Shown here in pieces: positions 46,901 through 59,613 of a DNA stretch of 64,000 nt. Source of the DNA: Blastocystis sp. Blastoise (taxonomy: Eukaryota > Sar > Bigyra > Opalinata > Blastocystidae); contig JBBPEB010000004.1 in assembly GCA_039096225.1 (NCBI GenBank), positions 1,212,001 through 1,276,000 on the forward strand, written 5' to 3'. A program made the translations under genes and the position numbers. How positions within the stretch are numbered: the first letter of the stretch is position 1; every line of letters begins with the position of its first letter. Below the pieces are notes generated by a model, which was given only the letters and a program-made list of their open reading frames with translations, was not told the origin of the DNA and did no database searches.

Positions 46901-49900
46901 CCTATAGAATTCTTTGATAATGGACAAACTATTCATTGTGTTTCTGATTGGAATGATTGTCATAATAGTCTTACTTGTCCTCTAGGAATGGAAGCTTGTA
47001 TGAATCGTGAATCTGAAGATATTCATATAGGTTGTCAACAAGATATTCATAATTGTACTTGTCATGGATATATATGTGAAAATGGAGCTTGTGTTGATAA
47101 TTATATGAAGTATATAGATTGATTTATTTTTTATAATTAATATATTATAATATAATATATTTTTAGATGTCCTTCTTTTCCTATACATGATACAAATAAA
47201 GTAATATGTATTGATGGAACAATAGCTATAAATAAGCAAATGTGTCCTCAACAAGTTCATTGTCCACCTTCTACAATTACTTGTGGAGATCTAGTTACTT
47301 GTGCAGTATCTATAGAAGAATGTAATCAATATAAAAACTCTATTCAATGTCCTTCTTATGCTCCTATTTTATGTTGGGATAAAGTATTTATTTTATGATT
47401 TTTAATTTTTTTTTATTAATAATAAAAATAAATATATATATAAATAGAAAAGTTGTGTTATTGATCCAATTGAATGTCCTTCTCTTCGTTTTTGTCCTAA
47501 ACCACTTATTTTATGTCCTGATGGAATGTGTACACATAAGTATATATATAATAATAAATATTATAAATATTATAATTATAGTATATCTGAATGTATATAT
47601 ACAACATGTCCATTAACGTATCCTTATCGATGTCCTCAAGGATATTGTGTTAAGAATGCTACTTTATGTCCTTCTTCAATTACATGTCCAAAATATTATC
47701 ATTTATCTCCTTCAAATCAATGTATTTCGGATTCTATATTTATTTTTGGTGAAACTTATAATTATCAATATGATAATAAATTCTTATATTTAAATTTATC
47801 TGAAAGTGCACCGAATACAAGATCAAAAAATATGAATTTATATTCATCTTCTTCTATTCTTAATAATAATATTCAAGCTATTTCTTCTATTAAAACTATT
47901 ACTAATAATAATAATAATGAAGAAACTACTTTATTTCCTTATCCTCTCTATCATAAAGATGCTTATAATAATATTATTTATGAAAAATCTTTAAATGAAT
48001 CTACAATCATTAATATTTATACAAATTGTCCAAAGAACTTTTATAAATGTAATGATAATACTTGTGTTGTTTCTATGCTTGAATGTCCAACACATGTTTC
48101 ATATCCTTTATATATTTATATTTATTATATTTATTTATATATTTATATATTTTCTTTAATAAATTTACATGTCCTTCTCCTCTTGTATTATGTCCTGATA
48201 ATACATGTAAACCTTCATCTTTTTATTGTTCTCAAACACCTCTTTGTCGATCTCCTTATATAAATTGTCCTAATGGAGGATGTGCTTTATTCTATCAACA
48301 ATGTAGACCTAGTATCTTATGTACTTTTGAAAAACCTATTCTTTGTGATAATGGTACTTGTGTTGAAAATACTAAAGATTGTTATTCACAAATTCATTTT
48401 ATTGAAAGAAATCAACAAGGAAGTATATATATATTATATAATAATAAATAATAAACTATAATAAAATAAATCTTTAGAAACTACTACAAATATAACTATT
48501 CCATCTTCTTCAATATTATTAACATCTCATTGTCCTTCTGCTTATCCATATTATTGTTCTTCTAGTAAAACATGTGTACGAAATAGTTTATTATGTTCAA
48601 GTCCTGTTATTTGTCCTACTACAAGTCCTATATTATGTGATACTGGTTATTGTGTATCTTCTTATTCATTATGTACTGATGAATCTAATTATCATTGTCC
48701 ATTAGGATTCTATATGTGTGATTATCAAAAAATATGTGTAGAACATTCTTATTTATGTCCTACTATATCTGTATGTAGAGATAATGAAATGAGATGTGAA
48801 GATGGAGGTTGTTATATGATTGAAGATAGTACTTATGGTGTTACCAATATATTCCCTTATATCTATAATTCTTTACAAGAATATAGTGAAGAATATTTAG
48901 ATATAACAGAATATCATGATAAATCAGATTTAAATATAAAACATACAATAGAACAATGTGTTAGTAAATATTTAGAAATGTATATAGATGTATGTAATGT
49001 ATATAATAATAAAGAAGATATAAATAATTGTATAAATAAAATAAAAGATCGATATCAACATTTATGTTCACGTAATTATCAATTTTATCCTTGTAGAAGA
49101 TACAATATACATTATAGTGATGATAGTTATTATATATATAGTATATCTCCCTATTTTATACCTACAGGAGATCCTATTGCTTCTATAGAAGGATCTTTAA
49201 CTTCTATAAATAAATATTATTGGGATCCATTATCTACAGATACATCCTTTCAATCGAATATCTTATCGAATTCTATTCCTCCTCCTCTTTGTCCTAAAGG
49301 TAGTAAACGATGTATAGAGGGTAGTTGTATATCTCAAAGTGAACAATGTCCTTCTTATCGTATATGTCCAAGAAATAAACCTATTTTATGTAGTGATGGA
49401 TTATGTCATTATCATCAGAATCAATGTCTTAATACTATTCATTGTCCTATTAATTATAAATTATGTAATGATGGTAGTTGTGTATTTATAACAAAGAAAT
49501 GTCCATTATTATATTGTCCAACTACAAATCCTATATTATGTTGGGATCAATCATGTCATGTTTCTGAAGATGATTGTCCACCTATACCTCCTTATGTACC
49601 TTCAAATTGTCTTAATGGTAAATGTATTTCTACTGGAGCAAGACAAGTTACTAAATTTACTAGTTTCTGTAGTATTCATGGAGAATATGTTAAAGATCGA
49701 AGTGATTGTATTAATGGATATGAAGGTTATTATAGTATGTTTTTTTTTATTATTTGTATTTTTTTTTTTTTATTATTTTATTTTATTTTATAATATATAT
49801 CTTTTTATAATATAATAAATATCTTTTTTAGATAAATATTCAATGGAAAGTGATCATTATGTGACTGGTTTTTGTAGTTATGATAAATATTTATGTTCTG

Positions 49901-52900
49901 ATGGTACATGTGTTCGTGATTCTTCTTTATGTTCTGAACCTTTATGTCCTATGTTTAAACCTTATAAATGTATTTCAGGATTATGTGTATCTTCAAAAGA
50001 AGAATGTACATCGAATGATAATTGTAATAATGATCAATTTAGTGGATGGTGTCATAATACATTAATATGTTATTCAAAAGATAGTTCAAAGAATAATATA
50101 GATATTTATCATTCTTCTTGTGATTGGACTTGTAATACTAATGGATATATACGTTGTTTAGATGGTACATGTCGTCAATCTATAGAAGATTGTCCTCTTT
50201 CGAATGGTTGCTCTTCTTCTAAACCTAAATCATGTTATAATGGTGAATGTATTAAAGAAGATGAAGAATGTAGTCGTATGTTTGTTTATTTTATTTTTTT
50301 ATTTTATTTAATAATAATATTTATATTTATAATAATAATATTTATATTTATAATAATAATATTTATATTTATAATAATAAATAACTATTATCTAGCTTTA
50401 TGTGTTGCTCCATATAAACAATGTGAGAATGGTTTATGTATGATATCTACTTTTTATTGTCCTTATTCTTCTTATTCATTTATTCCTGAAGATACATCTC
50501 CTTCTCCTTCTTTATTTGTTAATTCATTATTGAATAAAGATATAAATAATAATAATAGTTATCTTAATAAAATAATGAATAATATAAAATCTATAATAAA
50601 TACTCTATATAATACAATAATCGATTCTTTTATGAAATATATGGATAAATCTTTCTTTACAGAAAATAATCTTCAGAAATCATCTCCTTTATTAAATGAA
50701 TATGAACATACATTAATAAATAATAATACTAATAATAAACTATCCTTATTTTCTTCAGAACTCTTTGAATCTCCTTTAGTTTATTTTGTAGATCGTCAAT
50801 ATTTATATTCTTATTTTTCTAGTCTTCCTTCATTATGTAGTGAAGATAAACCAATTCGATGTGCTATAGGTATATGTGTGAAGTCGTATACAGATTGTCC
50901 TTTGATTATGCCTTGTAATACAAGTAATTATAATACAAATTATATTCGTTGTTCTGATGGTAGTTGTCGTGCTTCTTCTTCTTTATGTACTGATCGAACT
51001 ATATGTACATCTCCTTATAATTATATGTGTAAAACAGGATTATATAATGGATTATGTGTTGAAAAAGAAGAAGATTGTCTTAGTGATAATGGTAGGTTTA
51101 TTATTATTACATATATATATTAATTAATAAATAAATAAATAATAAAAAATAATAATAATATATATAGGTTGTCCAGTATCATCTCCCTATAAATGTCCAA
51201 CAGGTCGTTGTGTGAAATATTCTTATAATTGTACAACTGAATATACCTATCATTCTTGTCCTCATGAAAGACCTTATAAATGTATTCGAGGAGAATGTGT
51301 AAGGAATGCTAATGAATGTACATTTATTAATGGTTGTTCTCCTCTTCATCCTATATTATGTTCTAATGGTACTTGTGTTTCTACAAGAAATGAATGTTCT
51401 TCTATTCTAAATTCTAATACATATTCTTGTCCTATTAATCAATCTTATATATGTCCAAATGGTCAATGTGTTTCTCATCCTTCACAATGTTTATTATTAA
51501 ATAGATGTTCTATATATCATTCTCAAGCATGTGCTTCTGGAGATTGTATTCCTTTACATGGTCAACGATATTCACCTATTTTATTATCTTTAAATATTAT
51601 AAATGAAGATCAATCTGATAATCCTTATAATTCTATAGAAAATTATACATTAATACAAGGAAAAGAAACAGATCAAGAAATTAGTTTTATATATAGAAGT
51701 TGTCCAAAAAGACCTATTTGTCCAAAAGATATTCCTTTTCTATGTGATGATATGAGTTGTGTAGCTCATTATCATTTATGTAAACCATGTATAAATTGTA
51801 ATGTATGTAGGTGATGTTTATTTTATTTTTATTTTATTTTTATTTTTATTTTTATTTAAAATATATACTAATAATAATATAATATATAGCAAGATCCAGA
51901 AAAACTTCCTTTTTGTCCTTCACATTTACCTGTAGAATGTCCTGATGGTATATATATATAATAATAATTATATAATAATAATTTTATAATAATAATATTT
52001 TATAGGTACATGTGTATTAAATGAAGGTGATTGTCCATTACTATCAAATTGTCCTGAGAATCTTCCTTATCATTGTTATAATGATTTATGTGTATCTTCT
52101 CCTCTTTATTGTGAAACATTAAATATAACATTATTTTCATCTCTTCCTTCTCCTCTTTCTTTTTCTTCTATTACATTATGTCCTGATGGATCTTTTCGTG
52201 ATATTTCTCTTTGTCCTCCTATTCCTCCTTGTCCTACTTCATCTCCTAAAAGATGTCCTAATGGTATTTGTGTAGATATCAATATCGATTGTAATTCTAT
52301 ATTTATATCACCATCAGGACAACAAGTAGGAAGATCTATTTATTCACCTTATCATTATTATGATTATTCTATTTATTCTAAAGAAAAATCAAATCAAATT
52401 AATATTCATTATGATTCTACTACATTATCTATTTTTATTCCTATTCTATATTCAAATAATAATACATATAGTTGCTTTATATCTACATATCAATTATGTT
52501 CAGATGGTATTTGTAGATTAACATGTCCTATTACTTATGGATGTATGAAGAATCAATTAAGATGTCCTGATTCTACATGTATATCTTTCAATTCAAATAC
52601 AGAATCTACATTATCATGTAAAGGATTGTATAATTGTCCAAATAATATGTATAGGTATGGTTGTTGTTTTTTAATTTTTTTTTATTTATTTTTATTTAAT
52701 TTATATTAATTATTTTATAATAATAACAATAACAATAAATCATTTATAGATGTTTTGATGGTAGTTGTCATTATTCTATATCAGAATGTTTATATTTGAA
52801 TCCAAGAGATATACTTCCTTATGATTATCGTATTACTTTATTAGGTCAAGAATCAAAACAAATTATTCTATATACTCAAACGAATGATTTTTATGGTTAT

Positions 52901-55651
52901 ATACATACACCTCATGGTATATATATATATTAATTAATTAATTAATAAAATATATTATTTTTATATAGCTCAATTACATTCTACAAATTTACCTATATTT
53001 TTATCCATAACAACATTATCATCTTCACAATTAAATCAATATACATATAAAGCTAATAATTATACACGTCTTCAAGAATTACGTTTTATTTCAGGAAAAC
53101 CTATAGCTATATATGAACCTCCTCGATATGATTCTTCTTTATTATCTTTACATTTACCTGTAATTCAACATGGATTAATATTAAATTTAACTTTTATAGA
53201 TATTTATAATAAACGTGTAGAATCGTTAATCAATGCAATAGAGATCGATTTAATGTTCCCTCGTAAAGTATGGTTATTACCTCGTGTACTTCAGAATAAT
53301 ACTTATTATCGTCATCCATTAGATATTACAGAAGATGAACATTGTATTGCTAAATTAAATGAAAAACGAAATGAATTTGAATGTTTAGATGAAATTCAAT
53401 ATCGATTTGAAAAAAGTATGATTCTATGTAATATCAAAGAAAGTGGTGTTTATGGTATTATTATAAGACCCAAATTATCAAAAGGATCTTATCCTTATAT
53501 ATATACAAATCAAAATTTCCAAATTAATACAATCACAATGATTATTTGCTTTGTTTATCTTCCATGTTTTATTATTTTATTGTAAGTTGTTTTTTTTATT
53601 AATTATTATTATTATTTTATTATTTATTATATTTTAAATTATTTATAAAAATAATATATCTATTTCTATAGATATTTATTATTTATGTTATTACGATATA
53701 AATTTCGATGGGATTTTATGAATAAGACCTTTGTGAAATTAGAGACAACAAAAGAAAGTGATCGAATTGAAGATCAATGGCATAGTGAAACACAAGAATG
53801 GATCAATAGTGGTATTGATTTAAGAGATCGAGGTAAATATCGATTAACAGAAAATCAATATGCTTTTGAAACTCAACAGAAAATGAAACAAGATGAATTA
53901 TGGAAAGAAAAATCTATTATAGTAAATAAAAATGAACAAGAAATTAAACGAAGAATTAAACGTATAAAAGCTTTACAGGTATATATATTTATTATTATAT
54001 TATTATATTATTATAAATTAATTTAAAAAACCTTTTTATAGTTATATTATACTTATTTACAACAATTACAACTACAGCCTCATTCTTTAACTCGTTCATT
54101 TAGTTCTCCTGGATATATATCCTTACAATTTCCTTCAAGTGATTCTTCTTCTATTCATAATGAACGTTCTTCTTCTATTAATAGTAATACAGATATGAAT
54201 ATACCTGAAGGAATAGATATAAATAATGTTGATTCTCATAGTATTCCTTCATCAACAATAGGATCTACATCTCCTATTTTAAAATCAACAGATAATAATG
54301 ATAAAGAACGTTTATTACCTTTATTACAAGCAACTATGAATATGAATTTAGAACATTCATTATTTAGTCATAGTATTCATACAATATCATTTAATGAATA
54401 TTATAATGCAAATATAACTCGATCTTATTCAATGAATAATTTCAATCGTACGAGTAGTACTTGTAGTACTTATGATCAAGATTCTATTCATAGACCTTCT
54501 TTATATTTATCCTATTCACAATATCATCATAAGAATAGTAATGGTTTTGATCATAAGATCAATTCTAGAGATCAAGATAGAGATCGATATCATTTATATA
54601 GTAATGATACTGAAGATTTATCTATGGGATTAGATATTGATGGAAGTGGAGATAGTTCTCATCTTTATAATAGTCGTAATAATTCATTTTATAGTAATAA
54701 TAATCAATTAAAACAATCAAATAATAAAAAGATGATAATCACAGCAGATTCTGTTGTAGGAAATCCTAATTTCTTACGTGGAGGAACTCTATTGAATATG
54801 AATCAAAGAAAGAATAATAATTATAATAATAATGATATTCAAGAAAATAATTCAAAGAATAATTTTAGTTTAAATTCTAGAAGAGAATTTTTATCAAAAA
54901 CTATAGATTCTTCTACAATAAGAAATATGAGATCTTCTATGAATATACTATCTTCACCAAAACAGAATCATCCTTTTAGAGCTTCTATGTCTATATTAAA
55001 TATATCTCATGAACCTATAGTAGATTCTAAACATCAATCCATGAATTCAAGTGTTTCTATATCAAATTCTAAATCGAATTCTAATTCTAATTCTTCATCA
55101 AAACATAGTAGTTTATATTCTTATAAATCCAAGAGAAATAATATTATTATTAATAATAATGAAAATAATATTGATATTATTCATAAAGAAAATAATGAGA
55201 ATAATGAATCAAATACACCTATAGAATCAACAGAAGAGAAACCTAAACGTAAAGTAAAAAAGATTATTAAGAAACGTATAGTAAAGAAGATTGTTAAGAA
55301 AAATAGTAATTCTCCTGTTTCTGAAACTATTGAAGATAGAAAAGATGATAATAATAATGATTTAAATGAAGATAATAAGAATAAGAAAAAAGTAAAGAAA
55401 ATTATTATTCGTAAAGTTAAAAAAGGATCTAAAAGTCCAATAGAAGAGAATAACGATAGTATAGATGATAATAATAATCATTCTTCTTCTAAATCTCCTC
55501 ATGATCCAGTTGATTCATCAACTATAAATAAGAATTGTGAAGAAAATAATGAATTACCAGATACTATAATATTAGATCGTAAATCATTATTAACAAGAAG
55601 ATCTCTTAATATAGATGCTCTAAATGCATCAAAAATGAATCAAATGAATAA

Positions 55652-55687
<36 letters not shown>

Positions 55688-56591
55688 AAATCGTGTGAAA
55701 TCTATGGTTATTCTTCCTCAATCTTCTATTAATAATAAATCTATAAATCAAGAAAATAATAATAATAATTCTTCATCTCCTCATCCTATATCTATTTCAA
55801 CTATATCTCCTACTCGATCAGGTATTCATTCTTATACTAATGGTCATTCACCTATTCTTAATAATTCAAATATACCTGTACCTATAATATCTACTATAGA
55901 TCCATCTAAACTATTAAATGATTCATCAATAAATATATCAAATCAAATTCCTATTTCTTCTAATAATACATTATCTCATATACCTATATATACAAATAAT
56001 AATTATCGATTAGATTTCAGTCAATCTCCTCTTCCTTTATGGAATAATAATACATCAAATAGATATAATTCAAATGGCTCTCCTTCTCTTGTTTCTCCTT
56101 CTCATCGAAATTCTTCTTTTGGCTATTATTCTGGACATCGAACTTCTTCTATTTCTTCTTCAGGATATTCATCTCAAAACCCATTATCCTCTCCTAATCC
56201 ATTAATATATCCTATTTCTTTGTCTCATTCTCATACTAATAATGAAAATATTATTGAAAATAATAAGAGTAATAATGAAAATATAACTAATAATGATGAA
56301 AAAATAAATAAAAAAACAAAAAAAATAAATCATAAAGAAAAACAAAAGAATAAAAATACCTTATTAACAAGTTCTAATAGAAATACTAGTATATCTCCTA
56401 TAAATCGTATTAGTCGAACTGTTATTCCTTCAGATCTCGATATTCAACAGGAACTTGATAACAAAGCTTATAGTCCTCCTCTATTTATTCCTCATTTACA
56501 AAATGATATAAAAACATATAAAGAAGGTGTAGAGAAAGATGGTTCTATTTCTTCTATTTCAACTATCGACGAAAATGAAAATAAAGAGTAA
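37968..56591 (+). CDS. Giant surface receptor: fibro-slime, filamin/Ig-like and Cys-rich repeats, one TM, long tail
   Basis: One gene of dozens of short exons, roughly 4,000 residues by eye. A signal peptide opens it (MRIFYLLLFIYTTCLA). At about 39,300-40,000 there is a fibro-slime domain: FNTWFTESNNSY, TYFPLTDVKGGY, NGLWVFINKHLFLDYGG, then GLIPGITYSISIFFASRTC. From about 40.3 to 46.7 kb roughly ten filamin/Ig-like repeats carry 'D-x-YxN' turns (VRDRYYNLVNQ, HPRDIYGNDI, VDIYGNPVYTYF). From about 46.9 to 52.8 kb about thirty Cys modules follow, of the form CPxxxPxxCxxGxCVxxxxxC (e.g. CPLTYPYRCPQGYCV), reminiscent of shortened LDL-receptor A repeats. A TM helix spans the 53581/53672 splice (MIICFVYLPCFIILL then YLLFML). 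The last exon, 54042-56591, encodes a Ser/Asn-rich tail with two polybasic modules. It is probably an adhesion or sensing receptor. Exon borders in the middle were not all verified. Confidence 0.75.
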
Positions 56592-56996
56592 AGTTAGAAT
56601 TGTTGTTATTTTTTTATTTATATAATTGTATTTAATTTATTTAGTTGCTTAATTATTGTTTTTTTATGATATAAATATTAATTAAGTTTTTCTCAAATCT
56701 ATATATATATTAATAAATAAAAAGCATTGTTCATACTATTCTTTGTTTTTATAGTTTTAACGACAAAAAACTATTTTATTTTTATAAACAAAAGTAGTTA
56801 GACTAAATGATAATTATTATATCACAATAATTACAATTAGATTCTATTATAAATACATTTTGAAGATATCATTTTGATAATTTTGACTTATTCTATACTA
56901 TAATAATAAAAAGAAATATTGATTCTACTTTATTAAGTTCTTTAAACAATTCAGATACTTAAAATCTTGGTTTATTATAAGTTAATTCTTCAAAAT

Positions 56997-57031
56997 GGTT
57001 AGGGTTAGGGGTTAGGGTTAGGGTTAGGTTT
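56997..57031 (+). repeat. Interstitial telomere-type (TTAGGG)n
   Basis: About five TTAGGG-like units, one with an extra G and the last truncated. Decayed copies (TTAGGGTTA) recur to about 57,145. The G-strand runs rightward. It is embedded between unique genes and a 5S gene, so it is interstitial rather than a chromosome end in this sequence. Confidence 0.85.
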
Positions 57032-57147
57032 AATATAAAATAATGGTTTTAGATTTAATATAAAAAAATAATAGATTAGTGTTAAATTGAATATTAAAAT
57101 AATAGATTAGGGTTAATATAAAATAATTTTTAGGTTAGGGTTAGATT

Positions 57148-57345
57148 TTTAATATAAAAATAAATAAATAAATAAAATAAATAAATAAAAAAAAATTTGA
57201 ATAAATGAATAAAAAGAATAATAAAAAGAATAATAAATAGAATAATAGAATAGAATAATAATAATAAATAGAATAATAGAATAGAATAATAAATAGAATA
57301 GAATAATAATAGAATAGAATAATAATAGAATAATAATAAATATAT
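57148..57345. repeat. AT-rich microsatellite (AATAGAATAAT-type)
   Basis: AAATA and AATAGAATAATA units repeat irregularly up to the 5S gene. Minus-strand ORFs over it translate to simple Ile/Leu/Tyr/Phe/Ser repeats and are not genes. Confidence 0.8.
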
Positions 57346-57349
57346 CTTG

Positions 57350-57465
57350 AGAACGGCCATATCAAGTGGACAACGCCCTAACCCGTCTGATCTAGGAAGC
57401 TAAGCCACTTCGAGCTAGGATAGTAGCGGTGTGGGGGACTCGCCGTGAAGTCCTAGTGCTGTTCT
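57350..57465 (+). rRNA. 5S ribosomal RNA
   Basis: The sequence aligns over its length with eukaryotic 5S rRNA. It has the 5' AGAACGGCCATA start, the ACCCGTCTGATCT segment, the conserved GGAAGCTAAGC of the internal promoter region, and the GTCCTAGTGCTGT 3' end. Helix I closes cleanly: AGAACGGC at 57350-57357 pairs with GCTGTTCT at 57458-57465, with one G-U. The length of 116 nt is close to the usual 120. A run of eight T follows as the Pol III stop. A single copy is seen in the window, lying just downstream of telomere-type repeats. It may be a dispersed copy or the edge of an array. Confidence 0.92.
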
Positions 57466-57472
57466 TTTTTTT
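57465..57472 (+). terminator. Pol III T-run terminator of 5S rRNA
   Basis: Eight consecutive T residues directly at the 3' end of the 5S gene, as expected for RNA polymerase III termination. Confidence 0.8.
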
Positions 57473-58100
57473 ATTTATTTTTATTTATTTGTATTTATTT
57501 TTTTATTTATTATTCTTTTTATTATTAATATCATTACTATTATAAAGCAAATAGGCAAAAAAATTCCCATTGGTCAGTTTTTGGAAAATTCATTTGATTG
57601 GCTACTATATACTAGAGTTTGTACCCACAACTCCTCTAAACTTACGGGGAGTTAATGTTTGGTTGAAACACAGTTCAATAGGATATAACATGTAGTTGTG
57701 CACCGTATATTTGGTTAAGCGATATTATTTATAATTAAAAAGTTATTAATAAAAAAACAGAAAACATGATTTTTGAGTCGTTTTTGATTGGCTCTTTGGG
57801 ATCATCCCGATAAAAATTGTTGACCAGACAATTGAAAAATAAACATGGGGTAAACTTGATTTTTTCTCAATCCCACAATAAACGTTATCCGTGTTTATTC
57901 TTTATATTTATCTATTTTTAAAGACTTTTTCATATTGAACACGTGAGGCCTTAACGGTCAAATTTAGATTGTCAATTTGACATCATATTCTGATTCAGGA
58001 GGTCAAAAAACCTAGGTGTACCAATTTTGAGCTCCTGAGGACGATTTTTGAGTGATCGATATTTTCTTCGATCTTCTTATAATCGACTAATATTACAGTA
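57473..58100. other. 5S downstream spacer, nothing coding
   Basis: More balanced composition than the genic introns. Small inverted words occur, such as TCAGGAG ... CTCCTGA at about 57,997-58,040 and GATCGA ... TCGATC near 58,055. No ORF or RNA gene was recognised. Confidence 0.4.
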
Positions 58101-59170
58101 TTGTAATTGATAGGTCCTCAAACTACTATAGTTAAAACAAAGTCTTAAAATAATGAGTTTGAGTGTCACAATTTTGAAAAAATGTGAATTAAGTAGTCTT
58201 AGAGTAAGAGATTCAATATAATGACTTTTATTTAGTATACTAGAGATAGTACTCTATACTATGTTAAAAGAAGAGTCAAAATTATGAAGGTCAAAGTGTA
58301 TGAGCAAATGACAAAATGTGTCTTAAAAAGTAAAAGGGTTTCTATATGTGTTTGGAATCATGTATTAAGTTTATTTTATGAATAAGAGCTTTAAATAAAT
58401 AGTTTAAGGTTGTCAAATTCAAAAGAATGTGTAAAACATAGTCTTAGACTTTGAATAAAAAATTTAGAGATATTAATTAGTGTACAGCTATAGTAGCTCT
58501 ACAACATATCAAAAGTTCAAAGAAAATAATTTTTAAAGAGTGGATGTGTGAAGGGTTGTGACTATTATTTAAAATTTATTTTTACTTCAGTTTGTTTAAA
58601 ATCATGAATTTCGTGCACTGTAGAAAAATTGAGTCAAAAGGTCAACTCTAAGGGTCTTAAATTTAAAAAAATGTAAAAATGAGTGACTTAGAGGACGAGA
58701 TTCAAAATAAGAGCTTTTATTCATTAAACTAGAGTGTGCGATCTATATTATGTTAAAAGAAGGGACGAAAATATTTTGGTCGAAGTATATGACCAAATGG
58801 TAAAGTGTCTTTAAAAGTGTTATGGTGATGACAGTTGTGTTTACATGTCTGAATCAAGTTTATTCTTAAAATATTAACTTTAAATAGCAAGTTAAAGGTT
58901 GTCAATTTGTCAAAATGTTTTAAAGACTATCTTAAACAAAGAGATTCAAGAAGTTGACTTTCATTTTATACATAATATGTCTATATAAACACTTTACTAA
59001 AAGAACTTTGGAAAATATTGTGGATGAGTGTTTTGTCAAATGGTAAAGTTGTATCAAGAGTGAATTATTTCCACTCCTTTTTGTTTAAATCAATGTTTTA
59101 TGTCCACTCTATAAAAACTATCTTTTAATACTGAGTTTAAAGTTTTAAAGTCAACATGTGTGTTTGGTTT
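58100..59170 (+). repeat. Degenerate 244-bp tandem repeat, about 4.5 copies
   Basis: A landmark of the form AGTCTTAGAGTAAGAGATTC recurs at 58195, 58440, 58685 and 58929, that is every 244-245 bp. Each is preceded by a variant of TGTCAAATTCAAAAGAATGT and followed by a segment containing a variant of ACTATGTTAAAAGAAGAG and then GTATGACCAAATG-like text. Copies are strongly diverged. Related sequence recurs at 62590-63039. No coding potential. It looks like an ageing satellite or subtelomeric repeat. Confidence 0.75.
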
Positions 59171-59467
59171 GTTTACTTTTAATTATTAAAATTGAGTTTA
59201 AATCAATAAAACAAGTTTAACACATGTATTTTGATTGATATAATCAGTTTTAAGATGACTTGGCTGTTTAAGTATAAATGGATTTGTTCTCATTGTGACT
59301 GTTATTGAGAAGAGGAAGTCTACAAAAAATATAAAAAGTTAGATATATATATATAATGTCAAAATTTAAAAGGTATAATCTAAAAGAGATAAAAATAAGT
59401 TTAAAAAAAGAGAAAATATATATATATATGTAATATGTAAAAAATATTAAAGAAAAAGAAAAATAAG

Positions 59468-59535
59468 ACTTCATGTCAGGAATTGAACCTGAAAACAATC
59501 TATAATGATTGTTTCTCTCCTTCTAGAGCATAAAG
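59468..59535 (-). tRNA. tRNA-like sequence, probably a degenerate tRNA
   Basis: On the minus strand a 7-bp acceptor stem forms (CTTTATG with CATGAAG, one G-U). The T-arm is perfect (TCAGG-TTCAATT-CCTGA) and contains a B-box GGTTCAATTCC. A D-arm-like CTCT-AGAAGG-AGAG and an anticodon-arm-like ACAAT ... ATTGT are present. Positions 8-9 appear missing, the anticodon loop has 8 rather than 7 nt, and the total is only 68 nt, so the anticodon is ambiguous (TAT or ATA). It is best seen as a tRNA pseudogene, an organelle-type tRNA copy, or a SINE head. Confidence 0.4.
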
Positions 59536-59554
59536 GGAGTTTATAAATAATAAT

Positions 59555-59559
<5 letters not shown>

Positions 59560-59585
<26 letters not shown>

Positions 59586-59613
59586 GATATAGATATATAT
59601 ATAGATATATAAT
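59560..59613. repeat. TA/TAGA microsatellite
   Basis: An (AT)n run followed by GATATA units, immediately before the purine-rich minisatellite. Confidence 0.8.

Larger units (their letters stand above)
56592..57349. other. Intergenic spacer with telomere-type repeat and microsatellite
   Basis: 3' flank of the receptor gene followed by a GGTTAGGG-containing segment and an A/T/G microsatellite, both annotated separately. No coding sequence is visible. Confidence 0.6.

Noticed and set aside
57130-57365. Minus-strand hydrophobic ORFs before the 5S gene
   Set aside because: They are simple-repeat translation over the AATAGAATAAT microsatellite, overlapping the 5S start.
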